In this document: positions 26,001 through 37,684 of the stretch, piece after piece
Position numbering within the stretch: position 1 is the stretch's first letter
How the letters are laid out: the number at the start of each line of letters is the position of its first letter
Source of the DNA: Ligustrum vulgare
Taxonomy: Eukaryota > Streptophyta > Magnoliopsida > Lamiales > Oleaceae
Length of the DNA: 64,000 bases
Direction of reading: 5' to 3'
Assembly (NCBI GenBank): GCA_963555705.1
Contig: OY743168.1
Coordinates: forward strand, 24,682,139 to 24,746,138
Notes under the pieces: model-generated
Told to the model about the DNA's origin: nothing
What the model saw: the letters and a program-made list of their open reading frames with translations, nothing else
The model's database searches: none
Translations under genes and position numbers: made by a program

Positions 26001-26693
26001 GATTGTAATGATGGTTGTTTTAGTTCGATTGAGTTCAGTCTTGCACATGATTCCGGAAAAAGTGAAGCCTTGAGCTCCAGCGGGGATATGCAGTTTACTT
26101 GTCAGTCACAGGCGAATGCTCTCGATCCATTTAGGAGTTCGTGTGTACAGTCATCAGCAAGTAGTGAAGGAGAAACGAATGGTCCAGTTTTCCAAGCGGA
26201 CACTGGATCAGAATTCCATCCACCTGCACCAAACACAAGTCAGGACATAGTTGGCACGACTTTGGCTCTTGGCACAGGATCTGAAACTGCGGATCCTGGT
26301 TGGGGGACTGTCCAGGGTAACATTAACCTGGTGACCGTGCAGGGTAATGTCAATCTGGTATTGGGTGGATCTGCTCAAGGAATTCCGAACTTGGGGTTCC
26401 CAAACCCGGGGACATCATGGGGAAATCCAAACATGAGCCGTAGTGCTCAGAATGGGAGTCTTCCATGGGATAACCAGTGGAAAATTGGTGGGGAAAGGTT
26501 TTCTAGCCCTAGAGATTGGAGCTATCAAAGCGGAGAACAAGGATTTGGGTGGGGCAGGCCCCCATGGGGCAGGCATCCGTATGGAGGTGGCGGTGGATAT
26601 TCTAGGCCTCTCCCAAAAGGGCAGCGTGTATGTAAATTTTATGAAAGTGGGCATTGCAAAAAAGGAGCATTCTGTGATTATCTACACCCCTGA
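14014..26693 (+). CDS. PHD, Plus3, GYF and CCCH zinc-finger protein, NERD / C3H44 family, lacking SWIB
   Basis: Ten coding exons splice in frame: 14014-14597, 15013-15092, 16042-16229, 21465-22104, 22223-22350, 22960-23019, 23103-23153, 23509-23579, 24522-24661 and 24787-26693. They give 1282 codons plus stop. Domains in order: an acidic/basic N-terminus; a PHD-type finger (CFICFDGG, LCDRRGCPKAYHPACI, then Cys-rich GWHICTLC to GFCATC, residues about 180-275); the DFDDKTSWEYLFKVYW block (about 287); a Plus3 domain (DEYAAIDFQNISLIYLRRNL to PEIHADP, about 440-635); a GYF domain (WHYRDPNGKIQGPFS, about 725); a Gly-rich tail; and a C-terminal CCCH finger (CKFYESGHC, then C and H). Related plant proteins bind histone H3 and Argonaute or associate with the Paf1 complex, acting in the nucleus in RNA-directed silencing. 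The SWIB domain normally between the SWEYLF block and Plus3 is absent. The intron at 23580-24521 has AT-AC borders. The start is the first ATG after the TATA-bearing leader. Which paralogue it is (NERD or C3H44) is uncertain; the length fits C3H44. Confidence 0.88.
17601..17742. repeat. Hairpin / MITE-like inverted repeat in intron 3
   Basis: The left arm, TTGACGGTACCCTTAGGCGA... (17601-17645), is repeated inverted at 17696-17742 with one indel and a few mismatches. The loop is about 50 bp and contains a second small stem (GGTTGG / CCAACC). No clear target duplication is visible. Confidence 0.7.
19380..19810 (+). mobile_element. Possible solo LTR remnant of a copia element in intron 3
   Basis: CCTATAAATGAGTGGCATC resembles a TATA box with downstream leader. 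It is followed by TTCTCTTCAATCTCTCTCTC and an ending block (GATCTGTTATGACTGAACC) of the kind seen at copia LTR 3' ends. Borders and target duplications were not found, so the call is tentative. Confidence 0.3.
20473..20525. repeat. Small inverted repeat in intron 3
   Basis: TTTGGCTAAGCTTTGAAGGTGC is mirrored by GCACCATTTAAGCTTAGCCAAA around a T/A-rich loop. It could fold as a hairpin in the transcript. No function is claimed. Confidence 0.6.
23580..24521 (+). other. AT-AC U12-type (minor spliceosome) intron in the Plus3 region
   Basis: The upstream exon ends GAGGA at 23579, and the intron begins ATATCCTTT, the exact U12 AT-AC donor consensus. Near the 3' end is TTCCTTGAC at 24504-24512, matching the U12 branch-site consensus TTCCTTRAC, and AC at 24520-24521 is 10 nt after the branch adenosine. 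Splicing at these borders keeps the frame (QKEELTACIEEIQLL), which matches the conserved Plus3 helix. No GT donor is available at the required position. Confidence 0.85.
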
Positions 26694-27000
26694 TGGTCGT
26701 TAAACGACAATCTCTTGCCGACTGCATGGTATTATAATTTATTCTTGAGAGCTCTCTCTCTAGATGTAGTTTTTTTAGCTTCACTTAATTTATTGGCTAT
26801 GTAGTGCACAATTCAAATGATTGACTTGTATAACCCTTTTGAGGGCCAAGTGTAGATGTTACTAGATGTTGCTCGATTTGTGTATCACCATATTGTTGGT
26901 TTACTTGTAAAGCCCGATAAGTGCTGTAATTTACTTCAAAACTTTTTTGCATTTCTCTAGATCAAATATAAAATTGTTCTATTTATATTATATTTTTGAG
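26694..27000 (+). other. 3' UTR and polyadenylation region of the NERD/C3H44-like gene
   Basis: T-rich sequence follows the TGA at 26691-26693, with TTGTA-type far-upstream motifs and an A-rich near-upstream ATCAAATATAAA (about 26961). This is typical of plant 3' ends. The exact cleavage site cannot be fixed. Confidence 0.45.
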
Positions 27001-27049
27001 TCCATAGTACTCGAAGACTACAAGAAGATGATGCATTTTTTTTTTTTTT

Positions 27050-28960
27050 TTTAATCATCTCCACAAAATGGTTGATTACAACGCCAGAAGCTTACTTTAT
27101 AATCTACAGTACTAAGAATGTAATCACAACTCGTGGTGGGGTTTTGCTACTTTCGATCACAATGAAGAGACATGTTGCTAATGAGATAATGCGCTTACCA
27201 CTGACAAAGAACGGGTAAGTTGGAACAATGTGAAACTACAAAAGATGCAATTTCCGAAACGAGACATGTTCAGTAACATTGTTTAGAACAACGTTTATAA
27301 ACATTACAATTTTTAATATCACGTTTGAATCATATACATTTTTTGAAATTATTTTTCAACAATAAATTATACCTCGAAAACAACAAAGATTCTATTTATA
27401 AACAATTTTCAAGCAAGCTGCCGAACGATGTTGAAGATTACATGACTCACACCCTGTTTCCTCATAGGCTTTAGAAGCACAATTTAGACGAGAAATTTTC
27501 TGAATTTTCTTTTAAGCCTTGAAAAGTTTATCATTAACATCCCCCTTGGAGAAGCATTGACATAGATGCCATTGTAACAATGTAATTGAAACTTAATGAA
27601 TTATGAATGGGATATATAGTCTAAGGAGAAAACTACAAGAATAATACATTGAATATAATTGAGTGCACTGCCATACTCCAATCAAATTGTCTATGAAGTT
27701 AAAAGATAAAAGGAGTTCAAAATTTCATGCACTATTGAGAAGCATTTTCATTTATAGCCGTCGTTATTTTTTTATTATTTGTGTTTTCTAGGTAGAATAT
27801 GTGTTTAAAAAGTAATTTCGAAAAATGTTTGTAGTTAAAACTTAAAAAGTGATATTTGAAATTGTAATGTTTATAAATATTGATTATAACACCTTTACCG
27901 AATTCTTTATGTGATTTAGATTCAAATATTAAATGTCGTACAAAGATGAGAAATAATTATGCAAATATATTCCTTCCTTAAATCAAGCATTCAATTACAA
28001 CATTTTCATTCCAAACATGTCTCTCCATTTTCAATCCACTCCATTTTCAATCCACTGTGGTCATCAAAGAGGAGAAAGCCAATAGAGAATTCTCCACTAC
28101 CAAAATTTTCAATTCCCATTGATGAAATTTGGCACACTCAAAATTGAATTGATGAGGCCACAAGTAGGATTTCATTGAAGGAAAATATTTGATCCTAACT
28201 GTGACCTACACGCACATTGATGTGTGATCAACATTATCAAAATATTTAGAATCTGTATTTACACAATTTTCAGTGGAATCTTTGAGAACATGTTGCCTAT
28301 GAATTATTACACGTGACCTAAGAAATTGAACATGTGATATAAGAATATGAACATGTGACCTAAAAACTATGATGAATGTGACCTGAGATTGCCCGTGACC
28401 TGAGATTGCCCGTGACCTGAGAAGCTTCTCCATCACCGTCGATCTAAAAATTCTGAAAATCACCCAAGGTGCAATACCACCAGATCCACCGCTTCCTTTG
28501 AGACCCGTGTACATGCTCTCAAACTCCTCCTAAAAAATCAGCAAAATTGTGTGACTCCATGGACGGCAGTGGGGTCCGTCACCTCGTGTTCTTCCTCCAT
28601 GACCAGATTCATGGAGAAGATCATGTAGATGGTCTAGATACTCCTCATCAAAAGAGTATTCTTTCCCATACTCCTGATCAAGTTCTTGAAGTAGAGCTAT
28701 GCAGGGAAATTATTCACTGGTATATGTATAAACAGAGAGAAGAAGCTAAATTTGGGAAATGATTTGAGTGAACAACTGGGTGCGTGAGTGGGGGCAATTA
28801 ATAAATATTATTTTTAACAATTAAAGTGAATTTTGACCTGATAAGTGTATAAACAGCTTTCAAATATTAATTTTGAATCATGAAGATGAAAAGCAGGCGC
28901 CTATGTAATTTCCTCTACTTTATACTCACATAGATGTTTGATCCAAATCATTTCTCATTA
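27050..28960. other. Intergenic stretch without a supported gene
   Basis: No coding region is convincing. There is a fragment of the AT-rich MITE-like family near 27785-27900 and a short tandem repeat of GTGACCTGAGATTGCCC (about 28378-28425). The frames at 28206-28514 (minus) and 28547-28762 (plus) have no recognised domain. They may be a degraded exon, because the minus strand has one acidic open stretch across 28600-28700. Confidence 0.5.
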
Positions 28961-28972
28961 TATATTGAACAA

Positions 28973-29128
28973 GGGAAATGATCTAAAACCGGGTTTCTTA
29001 TGAAACTCACACCCCACCCCCCTATGGTGGGTGGGCAGTGGGGCCCGCCCACCATTATCCAACCTCCATCCGCCATGTGACGGATGAGTTTTATAACTAG
29101 TGCCCATTATGGGCACTAGATCATTCCC
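28973..29128. mobile_element. MITE with GGGAAATGATCTA termini
   Basis: The termini GGGAAATGATCTA and TAGATCATTCCC are inverted copies with one indel. The 156-bp body holds nested stems (GTGGGTGGGC / GCCCGCCCAC; TAGTGCCCATTATGGGCACTA). It is flanked by 11-bp near-identical direct repeats, ATATTGAACAA (28962-28972) and ATATTGAGCAA (29129-29139). The size fits a small MULE-type MITE, though the duplication length is unusual. Confidence 0.65.
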
Positions 29129-29774
29129 ATATTGAGCAATATTACAATAATCTCTCACTTTTTCAACTACATAATAATAAGTTCAAACTCAAATTTCACG
29201 ACGCTTATGCATAAAGTATGAATATCTTTCGATTTGAAATTAACTACATGTAAATCTAAAAATGTAACATTGAAATTCTAGATAGCATGAAAATTTTGAA
29301 AATATTATTACTTATGTTGATACTTGATAATACTAGTGAAATTACACACAAACATCACGTGTTTCAAGTTCTACACAATCTTGTTTAGTGCATGGCAAAA
29401 AAGGCGAATTTACGTTCTAATTAGTTGGAAATTTGATTGGGAAGTGAAGATTTGTGGAGAAATTATAAAATAGTTAGTAAAAGGGTATTTGGGGGGGGGG
29501 GGGGGTTGGAGAGGGAGAGAGAGAGATTTATTGTGATGTTGTCACAAAAAAATAAAAATAAAAATAAAATAAAAAAACTTCCCCTAAAGTTGAGGGGTCA
29601 CGTCACCTCCCATCCGCCCCCTCTCATCCGCGAGCACAAATTTGTTCACCCTCTTTAACGAGGGTGAACATAACCTCCGTCAATTACCCACAGAGAACGT
29701 TTAGGTGACTGCAGGCTACGACGTGCGGTGGCCTGGGTCATTGCAGGTCATATAATGAGAATTATTTTTAATGC

Positions 29775-29847
29775 AAAAAAAAAAAATCAACTTTGGGCGT
29801 CGGTTCTAAATTTAGAACCGACGTCCAAAGTTGATTTTTTTTTTTTT
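29775..29847. repeat. Near-perfect palindrome around CGGTTCTAAATTTAGAACCG
   Basis: An A-tract plus TCAACTTTGGGCGTCGGTTCT is mirrored immediately by AGAACCGACGTCCAAAGTTGA plus a T-tract. The arms are about 36 bp with one mismatch and no loop. The GGCGTCGG-type motif resembles subterminal sequence of plant CACTA elements, but no CACTA ends are placed. Confidence 0.65.
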
Positions 29848-30154
29848 ACTTTAGGCGTCTGCGTCATAGGCGTCGTCGCTACAGCCGACACGTATTCCAA
29901 TTTCTGTACTAGTGAATGTGACAGAGCTGAAGTGGTTAGCGTGGTGGTGTTGACAATTTTAGTAGGTCACATTTTTTTGAAGAGTAGAAGTCTGAATTGT
30001 CTCTCTCCAATAGTTGGGAACTTTGTAAGTCGATGTGACTTATAAATTGTAGTGTCAATTTTATTTATTGACACAACCCGCTGTTTTGAACTAAAAGACG
30101 TGCGAATTTGTGTTGCTATGTCTAGAGGATATGCTTATGTAGCAATATTTTTTA

Positions 30155-31025
30155 TGCGATCCCAATCGGGGAATCTTGACAAACACGCGGAATAACACAA
30201 TTAAAAACCTAGGAAAAATATAAGACAGATTAAAAACGAAAATAAACAAGAACACAAGGAAATAAATAACGGAATTAAAGATAGATCGACGATAAAACCT
30301 TGAACCGACAACCACGACGCAATTAATGACGATGCGGATTGAAGAACCAAGATTGATGAACGTCACAAGGGTTGTCAATTCCTTGATAAGTTCGTTGGGT
30401 GAACGCCACAAAGAACGGTCATTTGATAAACGAAACTGTCTTTTACAATCATGAAAAGGAATATAAATAACTCAACCTTTCAATTTGTAGAATCCTCTCA
30501 CAAATAATATTAATAATCTCAAAACTAAACTGTCTTTTATAATCATGAAAAGGAATATAAATAAGAAAAACAACGTAGCCGCTAATTGGGCTCAAAATAG
30601 AATTCTAATTAGACTAAAATACTAAAATAGGAAAATAAATTAAAAACCAAAAAGGAAACAAAATAATTAAAATTCTCGCAAAATTTGACCCGCTCCTCAG
30701 TTACGGCCGTGACAAAATTGATTACAGCAGTGAAGTGCCCTCGGCTTGGAAGTTACTTCTGCTAAAATTCTTCCTTTTTCCCCGAGAATCGGTTACAGCC
30801 GTGATAATAGCTTTTACGGCTGTGATTATATGGGTTACGGCCGTGAAGGACCTTCATTACGATCGTAATGATTTTTTCTGCACAAGGAACTTCGACCACT
30901 CGACGCAGCTTGATCATTTCTTCCCCTCGACCCCAATACGGAACTTGCTCTGCTTTCCACGTAGATCACCGTCATACTGCCGATGTCTCGACTTCGCCCT
31001 TCGATGTCTGGTCCGGATCTTATCA
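30155..31025 (-). mobile_element. 3' LTR of the deleted Ty3/gypsy element
   Basis: It matches 35018-35969 along its whole length apart from indels. It spans TGCGATCCCAATCGGG at the left to CCGGATCTTATCA at the right. The element reads on the minus strand, so this is its 3' LTR; on that strand GAGGGAGTA (a polypurine tract) precedes the TGATAAGATCC start. It carries six copies of the TTACGGCCGTGA-type motif between 30701 and 30868, several with C-to-T changes. Confidence 0.8.
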
Positions 31026-31429
31026 TACTCCCTCTCTTGAAAATGATTCGACCTCGAATCCATTTTTGGTCGGTTTTTCAAACTCCTCCTACTTTTCTGA
31101 GCTCGATGATCATGTTTAAGCTTCGTGCGATCCTTTAGACTTTTGGGATGCTCATTTTTGCCAATGAATTTCTTCCCCGCCTTAAGTTCATGGTTTGATT
31201 TATGTTCTTGTAAAACATATTTAATAGAACTAGGGAGGGAATTGTTAGCTTGGTTAAGTGCAAGGCAAGAATCCTTGTACACCAACTTTTGTGCAAATAA
31301 ACTCAATTTGGGGGTGGACTCTCTTTTCTTTTTGCACTCATTCTCTCCTTTTCTGAGGTCGTGGACTCAACTCTCTTGTTTTCAACTTTCACACCCTCTC
31401 CTTTTTCTGAGGTCGTGGCCTCAACACTC

Positions 31430-34400
31430 TTATTTACATTTTTCAAACTCACATTTGATTTTTAACTGATCCTCTTGAGCTTCTTTCGGAGATAACGGAA
31501 CAAGGGTAATTTTCTTCCCACCCTTCACAAATGAATATTGATTCTTAAACCCATCGTGTACTACCCTCCTATCATGTTGCCATTGCCTCCCCAACAAAAT
31601 ATGGCCAACATGCATAGATACCACGTCACAAACCACATTGTTAACTTATTTTAAGTTATATTTATTGACATTTTCTATTTTCCTATATGTTTGTAATTTG
31701 ATAAATTTAGTTTATTACTAAATATTTTTATTTAGTAATTTATTAAGTTTAATTAAATTACTTAAACATTTCTTGGACGTAATATTGTCTTTATCTCCTA
31801 TATATTGTGATAATATTTGTTGCTTATCTTCTATGATAATGACAAGAAATATTGTGATAATATTTTGGAGATAATGTTGGTTGCTTATCTGATATGATAA
31901 GTATTGTGATAATGGTAGAAGTCTATCACTTATCTTTTGCGATAAGAATTGTGAAATAGGTTACTTGGCTTGAAATTATATCTTTATCACTTATAATCAT
32001 TTTCATTAGATTTTAAGTCTTGTTAAAATATTCTGATTGGCCGAGTATATTAGGATCATAATCTCGAAAATATTGATCATAATCTATAAATATTGATGAG
32101 ATTATCTTGTGATATATTTTGTGATTATTCTTGACATTCAAGCATATCTAAGATATGGTAAGTATCTTCTTAATATGGTCAAGAATATATCAACCTTATC
32201 TTTTGCATATGGTAAGATTATAAGGTCAAAATTCTTGATTAGAGAGAATCTTGTGTTGGATGAAAATATGGTGATAAATATCAATGTTTATCACTTGATT
32301 GATAAATGGTAAGATCGTTTATGATTTATCATTATCATTATTCATGGTAAGATTTATTTAAGGATAATTATCTTACCTTTTACTAATTATCTCTACCATG
32401 TTTTGCAGGTATTAGAGATCTTGTGCAATAAGGAAACTTGGGAGTCAAGTAAACCGAATTGCACTATAAAGAGAAAGGAAAACATGATGTTTTCATAAGA
32501 TGTGTAGAATCTAATTTTCGTGTGGTGCTTAGAAAAATACACGTCCACTTTAAAGAAGTCTTGAAACTATATTTTTCGTGTGGTGCAAATAATTAAAGCT
32601 TCATTCGTGTTGTGACTTCAATACTCCGGGAGGAGGATTTAATCACTTAGAGAAGGAAATATTTTCAGCGTGAAGATCAAACGGGAGGTTTGGATCAAGA
32701 TCGAACGGGAGTTCGTGTTGCTGAAAAGTGTTGCAGATTCAAAGAAAACTACTGAAGAGTGGTGGGACGCCAACTCACATTACATGCCACAGAAGGATCA
32801 GGGAGTGATCTATTTCTTGGATGTTTGATAAAGTCTATGCGTAGATTTATCTAGTAGTTTAGATTGATCTGTATAAACTCTTTCCTTATATAGTGATTGG
32901 TTTTTGTTCGCAGGATGCGTACCGTAGGTTTTCACTGTTAGGGTTTTTTCCCACGTTAAGCTCAAATTATTGTGTTCTTGTCTATTTACTATTCCGCACA
33001 ATTTATTCTGATTGTTTACGTTTTACTATCCAGACGAATCTGCCTGAGCAAGATTCATCTGGTACTGCGCTAAACAAACTTAACGAATTACTGTTAACTG
33101 GTTGCTGTCCAGACACATCCGTGACAGTCCATTATTAAAATTTAGACAACCTCAAATTCTCACACCTCATCCTTATAACCCCCGATGGAAAAATTGACCC
33201 TAGCCTGCTTATTCACCTTAATTTCTCCCGACTCGATCAGTCATTGCAATTTATAAGTGTTTGGATTTTTCATCAAACTCAAGCTCAGTTTTTCAATCAA
33301 CATGGTACTAACCACATTAGTACAACTTTCCCCGTCAATCACCATACCACAAACCTTTTTACCCACTAAGCACCTAGTATGAAAGAGATTATCCCTTTGC
33401 TCACCAATTTCATCCACCCTGACCCTAGTACTAAGGACACGCCAATTAATAAGTGAACCTTTAACAACATAATTCAGCCCTTCATCATCACTACTACTAG
33501 CCCCAATATCCACTAACTTAGGCATTCCCTTAAATTCATCATCGGAACTAATTTCACCATTATCACACAAGATCATTAGCCTCCTATTTGGACACTGGGA
33601 TACTATATGACTTGAACCCAAGCACTTAAAACACTTAATATTTCTATCCCGAGTAGTTTGAGAATCAGTAATATTTTTACCTTTCGTTGTAGGTTCCTCC
33701 TTCCCTTTCGGGTTATGTTCGTTATTGTGTTCCTGTTTCGGTTGTGATGTAGGATAAGATGGTGGGTGTCTTGCTGCCCCCTTTCGCCTTAGTTTCCTTT
33801 CCACCTTCATGGCCACATGCACCATATCCTTTAGCTCCACATAATGTTGCAGCTCAATGACATTGACAATATCTCTATTCAACCCACTCAGAAACCTCGC
33901 CATCGTAGCTTCCCGATCCTCCACCACATTAGCCCGAATCATCGCCACCTCCATATCCTTGTGATAATCCTCTACACTTCTCGACCCCTGAGTCATACCC
34001 TGCAGCCTTTGGAAAATATCTCTATAATAATGAGTCGTCACAAACCGCTTCCTCATCATGGTCTTTAATTCACCCCAAGTCTCCACCGGCTTCTCAAGGT
34101 TCCTCCTCCTACCCGTCACTAGTTGATCCCACCAAATATTTGCACAATCTGTGAATTCAATCACAGCTAATTTCACCTTCTTCTTTTCCGAATAATTATT
34201 ACAATCAAAAATCCGTTCGACCTTTGTCTCCCAATCCAGGTACGCCTCTAGATCACTCCTACCCTGGAACGATGGTATTTTTACTTTAATTTTTCCTAGG
34301 TCGTCATCAACAACATCTCTACCCCCACGATGCCTCCTAGTATCACAACGCTCCCTATCATGCCTCCTCTCATACCTATCTCATCTATCCCTCCTTCTCA

Positions 34401-34728
34401 TACTTCCTACCAAAGATATACTTCCACTTTCACTGCCCATGTCCTCATCATCCATACCAACCTCACACCTATTACCTCTCCTAACCCAAGAACCGTCATG
34501 AGATTGATCTCGAGGTCTTTGTTCATGTTCTGCATCTCGATTCTCCATCTGAGCCATAAACCTTTCAAATTGTGCCCTCATTGCTGCAATATCATCATTA
34601 CCCTGTTCATTCTTTTTTTTCACACCCTTGAGCTGTTTTCTGTCTCCAACAGAAGATGAAGATGTGGAACCCTCTCTATTAGACAGTTTTAATATAAAAA
34701 ATAAATTTCTCCTCACGTGTATTTTCAC
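31430..34728 (-). pseudogene. Gag and protease remnant of a Ty3/gypsy element, RT to INT deleted
   Basis: On the minus strand, 34728-34381 and 34176-33241 encode Gag: a capsid-like part (ANIWWDQLVTGRR, LKTMMRKRFV) and a CCHC zinc knuckle (CFKCLGSSHIVSQC). The protease region follows (KVCGMVIDGESCTNVV). Its frame is interrupted after KDEV by a 1.5-kb insertion (31639-33162) and resumes as VCDVVSMHVGHILLGRQW at 31636-31430. The sequence then jumps to the 3' end of the element. Reverse transcriptase, RNase H and integrase are missing, so the copy is non-autonomous. The Gag/PR style suggests a chromovirus-type element, but the lineage is not certain. Confidence 0.8.
31639..33162 (+). mobile_element. 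Probable solo LTR inserted in the gypsy protease
   Basis: The 1524-bp insert starts TGTTAAC and ends TTCTCA. Removing it together with one copy of the 5-bp flank (CACAT at 31634-31638; CACCT at 33163-33167, one mismatch) restores the protease reading KDEVVCDVV on the minus strand, which fixes both borders. It has no open frame. It carries repeated TATTGTGATAATATT / GATAAG motifs and is the size of a long copia- or gypsy-type LTR. The family is not identified. Confidence 0.7.
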
Positions 34729-35017
34729 TCGTGTTTCACTCTTCTATCCCTTCAAATTTCACCCAAGAACCAATCAAGAAACAATTCAAGAACTCAACCA
34801 AGGGTTGGAAAAGGGTAAGACACGCACAAGAACAAGGAAATTTGAAAATTGAGAATATTCGAAATATTTGGAGAATATTTTGGGAATTTCGGATTTATTT
34901 TTAATCTGCCAGAGAATTGGACTACGAGTATGGCAGAAAAAACAGAACTGGATTTGGACGAAAAACGAATAAGAAAAACACTTTTGAATTGGGGAATCTT
35001 GACCCGACAATCCCAGA

Positions 35018-35969
35018 TGACGCAATCCCAATCGGGGAATCTCGACAAACACGCAGAATAACACAATTAAAAACCTAGGAAAGATCTAAGACAGACACGT
35101 AAATAAACAAGAACACAAGAAAATAAATAACGAAATTAAAGATAGATCGACGATAAAATCTTGACCCGAAAATCACGACGCAATTAATGACGATGCGAAT
35201 TGAAGAACCAAGATTAGTGAATGCCACAAGTGTTGTCAATTCCTTGATAAGATCGTTGGATGAACGCCACAAAGATCGGATCTTTGATAAGTTCAAGAAA
35301 AGGGAATAACTCAACCTTTCAATTTGGAGAATCCCCTCTCAAATAATATTAATAATCTCAAAACTAAACTGTCTTTTACAATCATGAAAAGGAATATAAA
35401 TAAGAAAAATAACGTAGCCGCTAATTGGGCTCAAAAGAGAATCCTAATTAGACTAAAATACAAAAAGAGGAAAATAAATAAAAAACCAAAAAGGAAACCA
35501 AATAATTAAAATTCTCGCAAAATTTGACCTGCTCCTCAGTTACGGCCGTGAAGGATCCAGTTACGGTCATAAATGCCTCTCGGGTCCAAAACTGCTTCAA
35601 TAGTTACGGCCGTGACGAAATTGTTTACGGCCATGAAATGCCATCGGCTTAGATGTTACGGCCGTAACTTCCAGACTTACGGCCGTGACGAAATTGTTCT
35701 GCTGAAATTCTTTCTTTTTCCCCGAGAATTGGTTACGGCCATGATAATAGTTTTTACGACCGTGATTATATGGGTTACGGCCGTGAAGGACCTTCATTAC
35801 GGCCGTAATGATTTTTCTGCACAAGGAACTTCGACCACTCGACTCGGCTTGATTTTTTCTTCCTCCCGGCTCGACCCCAACACGGAACTTGCTTCGTTTT
35901 CCACGTAGATCACCGTCATACTGCCGATGTCTCAACTTCGCCCTTCGATGCCTGGTCTGGATCATATCA
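35018..35969 (-). mobile_element. 5' LTR of the deleted Ty3/gypsy element
   Basis: It is a direct repeat of 30155-31025, with boundaries TGACGCAATCCCAATCGG and CTGGATCATATCA. It has ten copies of the 12-bp palindromic motif TTACGGCCGTRA or close variants (35540-35808). No target duplication is found outside the two LTRs (TTTTA against ATTCT), so the outer flanks may have recombined. Confidence 0.8.
35540..35808. repeat. Array of palindromic TTACGGCCGTAA motifs in the LTR
   Basis: Ten copies start at 35540, 35561, 35604, 35625, 35656, 35677, 35733, 35754, 35775 and 35797, about 21 bp apart or multiples with gaps. The consensus TTACGGCCGTAA is a perfect 12-bp palindrome. Variants mostly differ by C-to-T or G-to-A at the CpGs. 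Confidence 0.8.
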
Positions 35970-37679
35970 ATTCTAGTTTACATAAGACTTCGGGTCATAA
36001 GTATTAAATAATCTAGAACAATGCAGGATATATGAATAGACTGAAAAAGAGACCAAGAACATCATAATAGATAGTAATGGCATTAAAGTGGTTTGCTAGA
36101 GGATTAATATCATATAGGTTCAAGTGCTTCAATTATAAGGTTTTGTATTGCTTAGCTTAGAAATTTTTTGAGCTAATGGGTATTGCACTTGAATATATTC
36201 CTTAAGGTGTTGTTTACATTTCTTACACTACCTATTGATCTTATCCTACATGGATAATGGATTCAAGAATTGGAAAACCACTTTATGAGAGATCGAGTTG
36301 TTGTTTAGTCTATCGCCGAGTCTTTGACTTGGTATAGATGTATGCCAATACAAAAGATCATGGAGGTTTATATGACTAATATGCAACTTAGCATTACAAA
36401 GTGGAGAAAATGACCTCCTATTTTATATTATGCTAGTATCAAAGACTCTAGTAAATTTGATCTCGGTTGTTCTTCTATGTGGTCTCTAACTTGGACTTAT
36501 ACGTGGTAGTTCTATTCATACTAACAGTTGTGATGTTTATTATGGTTCTGGACATTTGTGCTATGGTTTAAGGTTTTGAGTTGTGGAAACCTTCCAAGGC
36601 TATATGAGCTAAATTTCCATATATTTTGTCCATCTTAATTGGTTAACTGCAACCTAATGCTCAATGAAGTTCTCTCTATGTTTGTACCTTCGGAATTGTA
36701 TTATTTTTTGAACATAAGATAACCGAATATGAGTTATCTTAGATTCATGATGAACTTCATAAGTTCCTGAAAAATTTTCAAATAAGTTTGGAAACATGAG
36801 TCTGTTAAAAATGATTGCATCTCTATAAGATACAATGACAGTCCAAAAGGTACATTTGTGAGATTTGGGATGGATATTGAGTCATAAGATATGACATATA
36901 ATATTTTTCTTAGTAAGGGAGAGACCTTTGGAGAGTATTGGTGAATTTGAGATTATGTGCTTGGTGAATCAGTTGAAGTAGTAATGAGTGGTTTAAACTC
37001 CTGATTTAAGTGGGAGTAATTTGTTTCCCAGTGGAAGCAATCTAATTTCACCAAATGGGAACAATCTCATTTCAATGATTCCTGGTTTAAAAAAAAATTC
37101 CTTACTTATACGAGTATAAAGAGGAAAAATTGAAAGTGATGGAAATATGAATGTAGTATAGAAATCCAGCCAAATTTGAGATGAGTTGGAACATTAAGTT
37201 TATTCAGAACATTTGGTTTTCGAGAACTGAGTAGAAGACTAATGAGTTTATGATAAATAAAGCTCATTTTCATTTTAAGAAAATATTTTCATTTTAAGAA
37301 AAATATATATGTACGCCTATGCTAGCCATGATAGTGTGTTTAGATTTAGAGTTACATAAAATAGGCATCGATACTGTATTTTTATTCTCACTGAGAATTG
37401 ATTAAAGAGATCTACATGAATTGACTTGTTGATTTCATGTTGAAGGCTTTCTAGTATTGTGATAACTTTATAGTTACGCTTGTAACCTAATACAATTATC
37501 TTGACAATGGTACTTGAGTTTTAACTGGGGTTTAAAAATCTCATACAAAATTTCATCATAAGGATGAAAATCACTATTTTATTTGAAGGTCTAATGGTAA
37601 ATTGTAATTCAAATTTTTTTGAGTTGACAACATTTATTGGCTAAGCACGAGAAGGAGTGCATTGAGACCATTTTGAAAT
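35970..37679. other. Gene-free stretch, probably decayed retrotransposon
   Basis: No open frame over 60 codons and no recognised domain. Texture and position, continuous with 39388-39600 once the solo LTR is removed, suggest old retrotransposon internal sequence. I could not assign it. Confidence 0.4.
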
Positions 37680-37684
37680 GGTTG

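Noticed and set aside
28547..28762. Open frame with a faint dirigent-like HD motif
   Set aside because: The similarity is a few residues only and the length is too short; no signal peptide or conserved blocks.
30735..31040. Overlapping open frames in 30.7-31.1 kb and 35.6-35.9 kb
   Set aside because: Both are LTR sequence of the deleted gypsy element; the frames reflect the TTACGGCCGTRA repeats.
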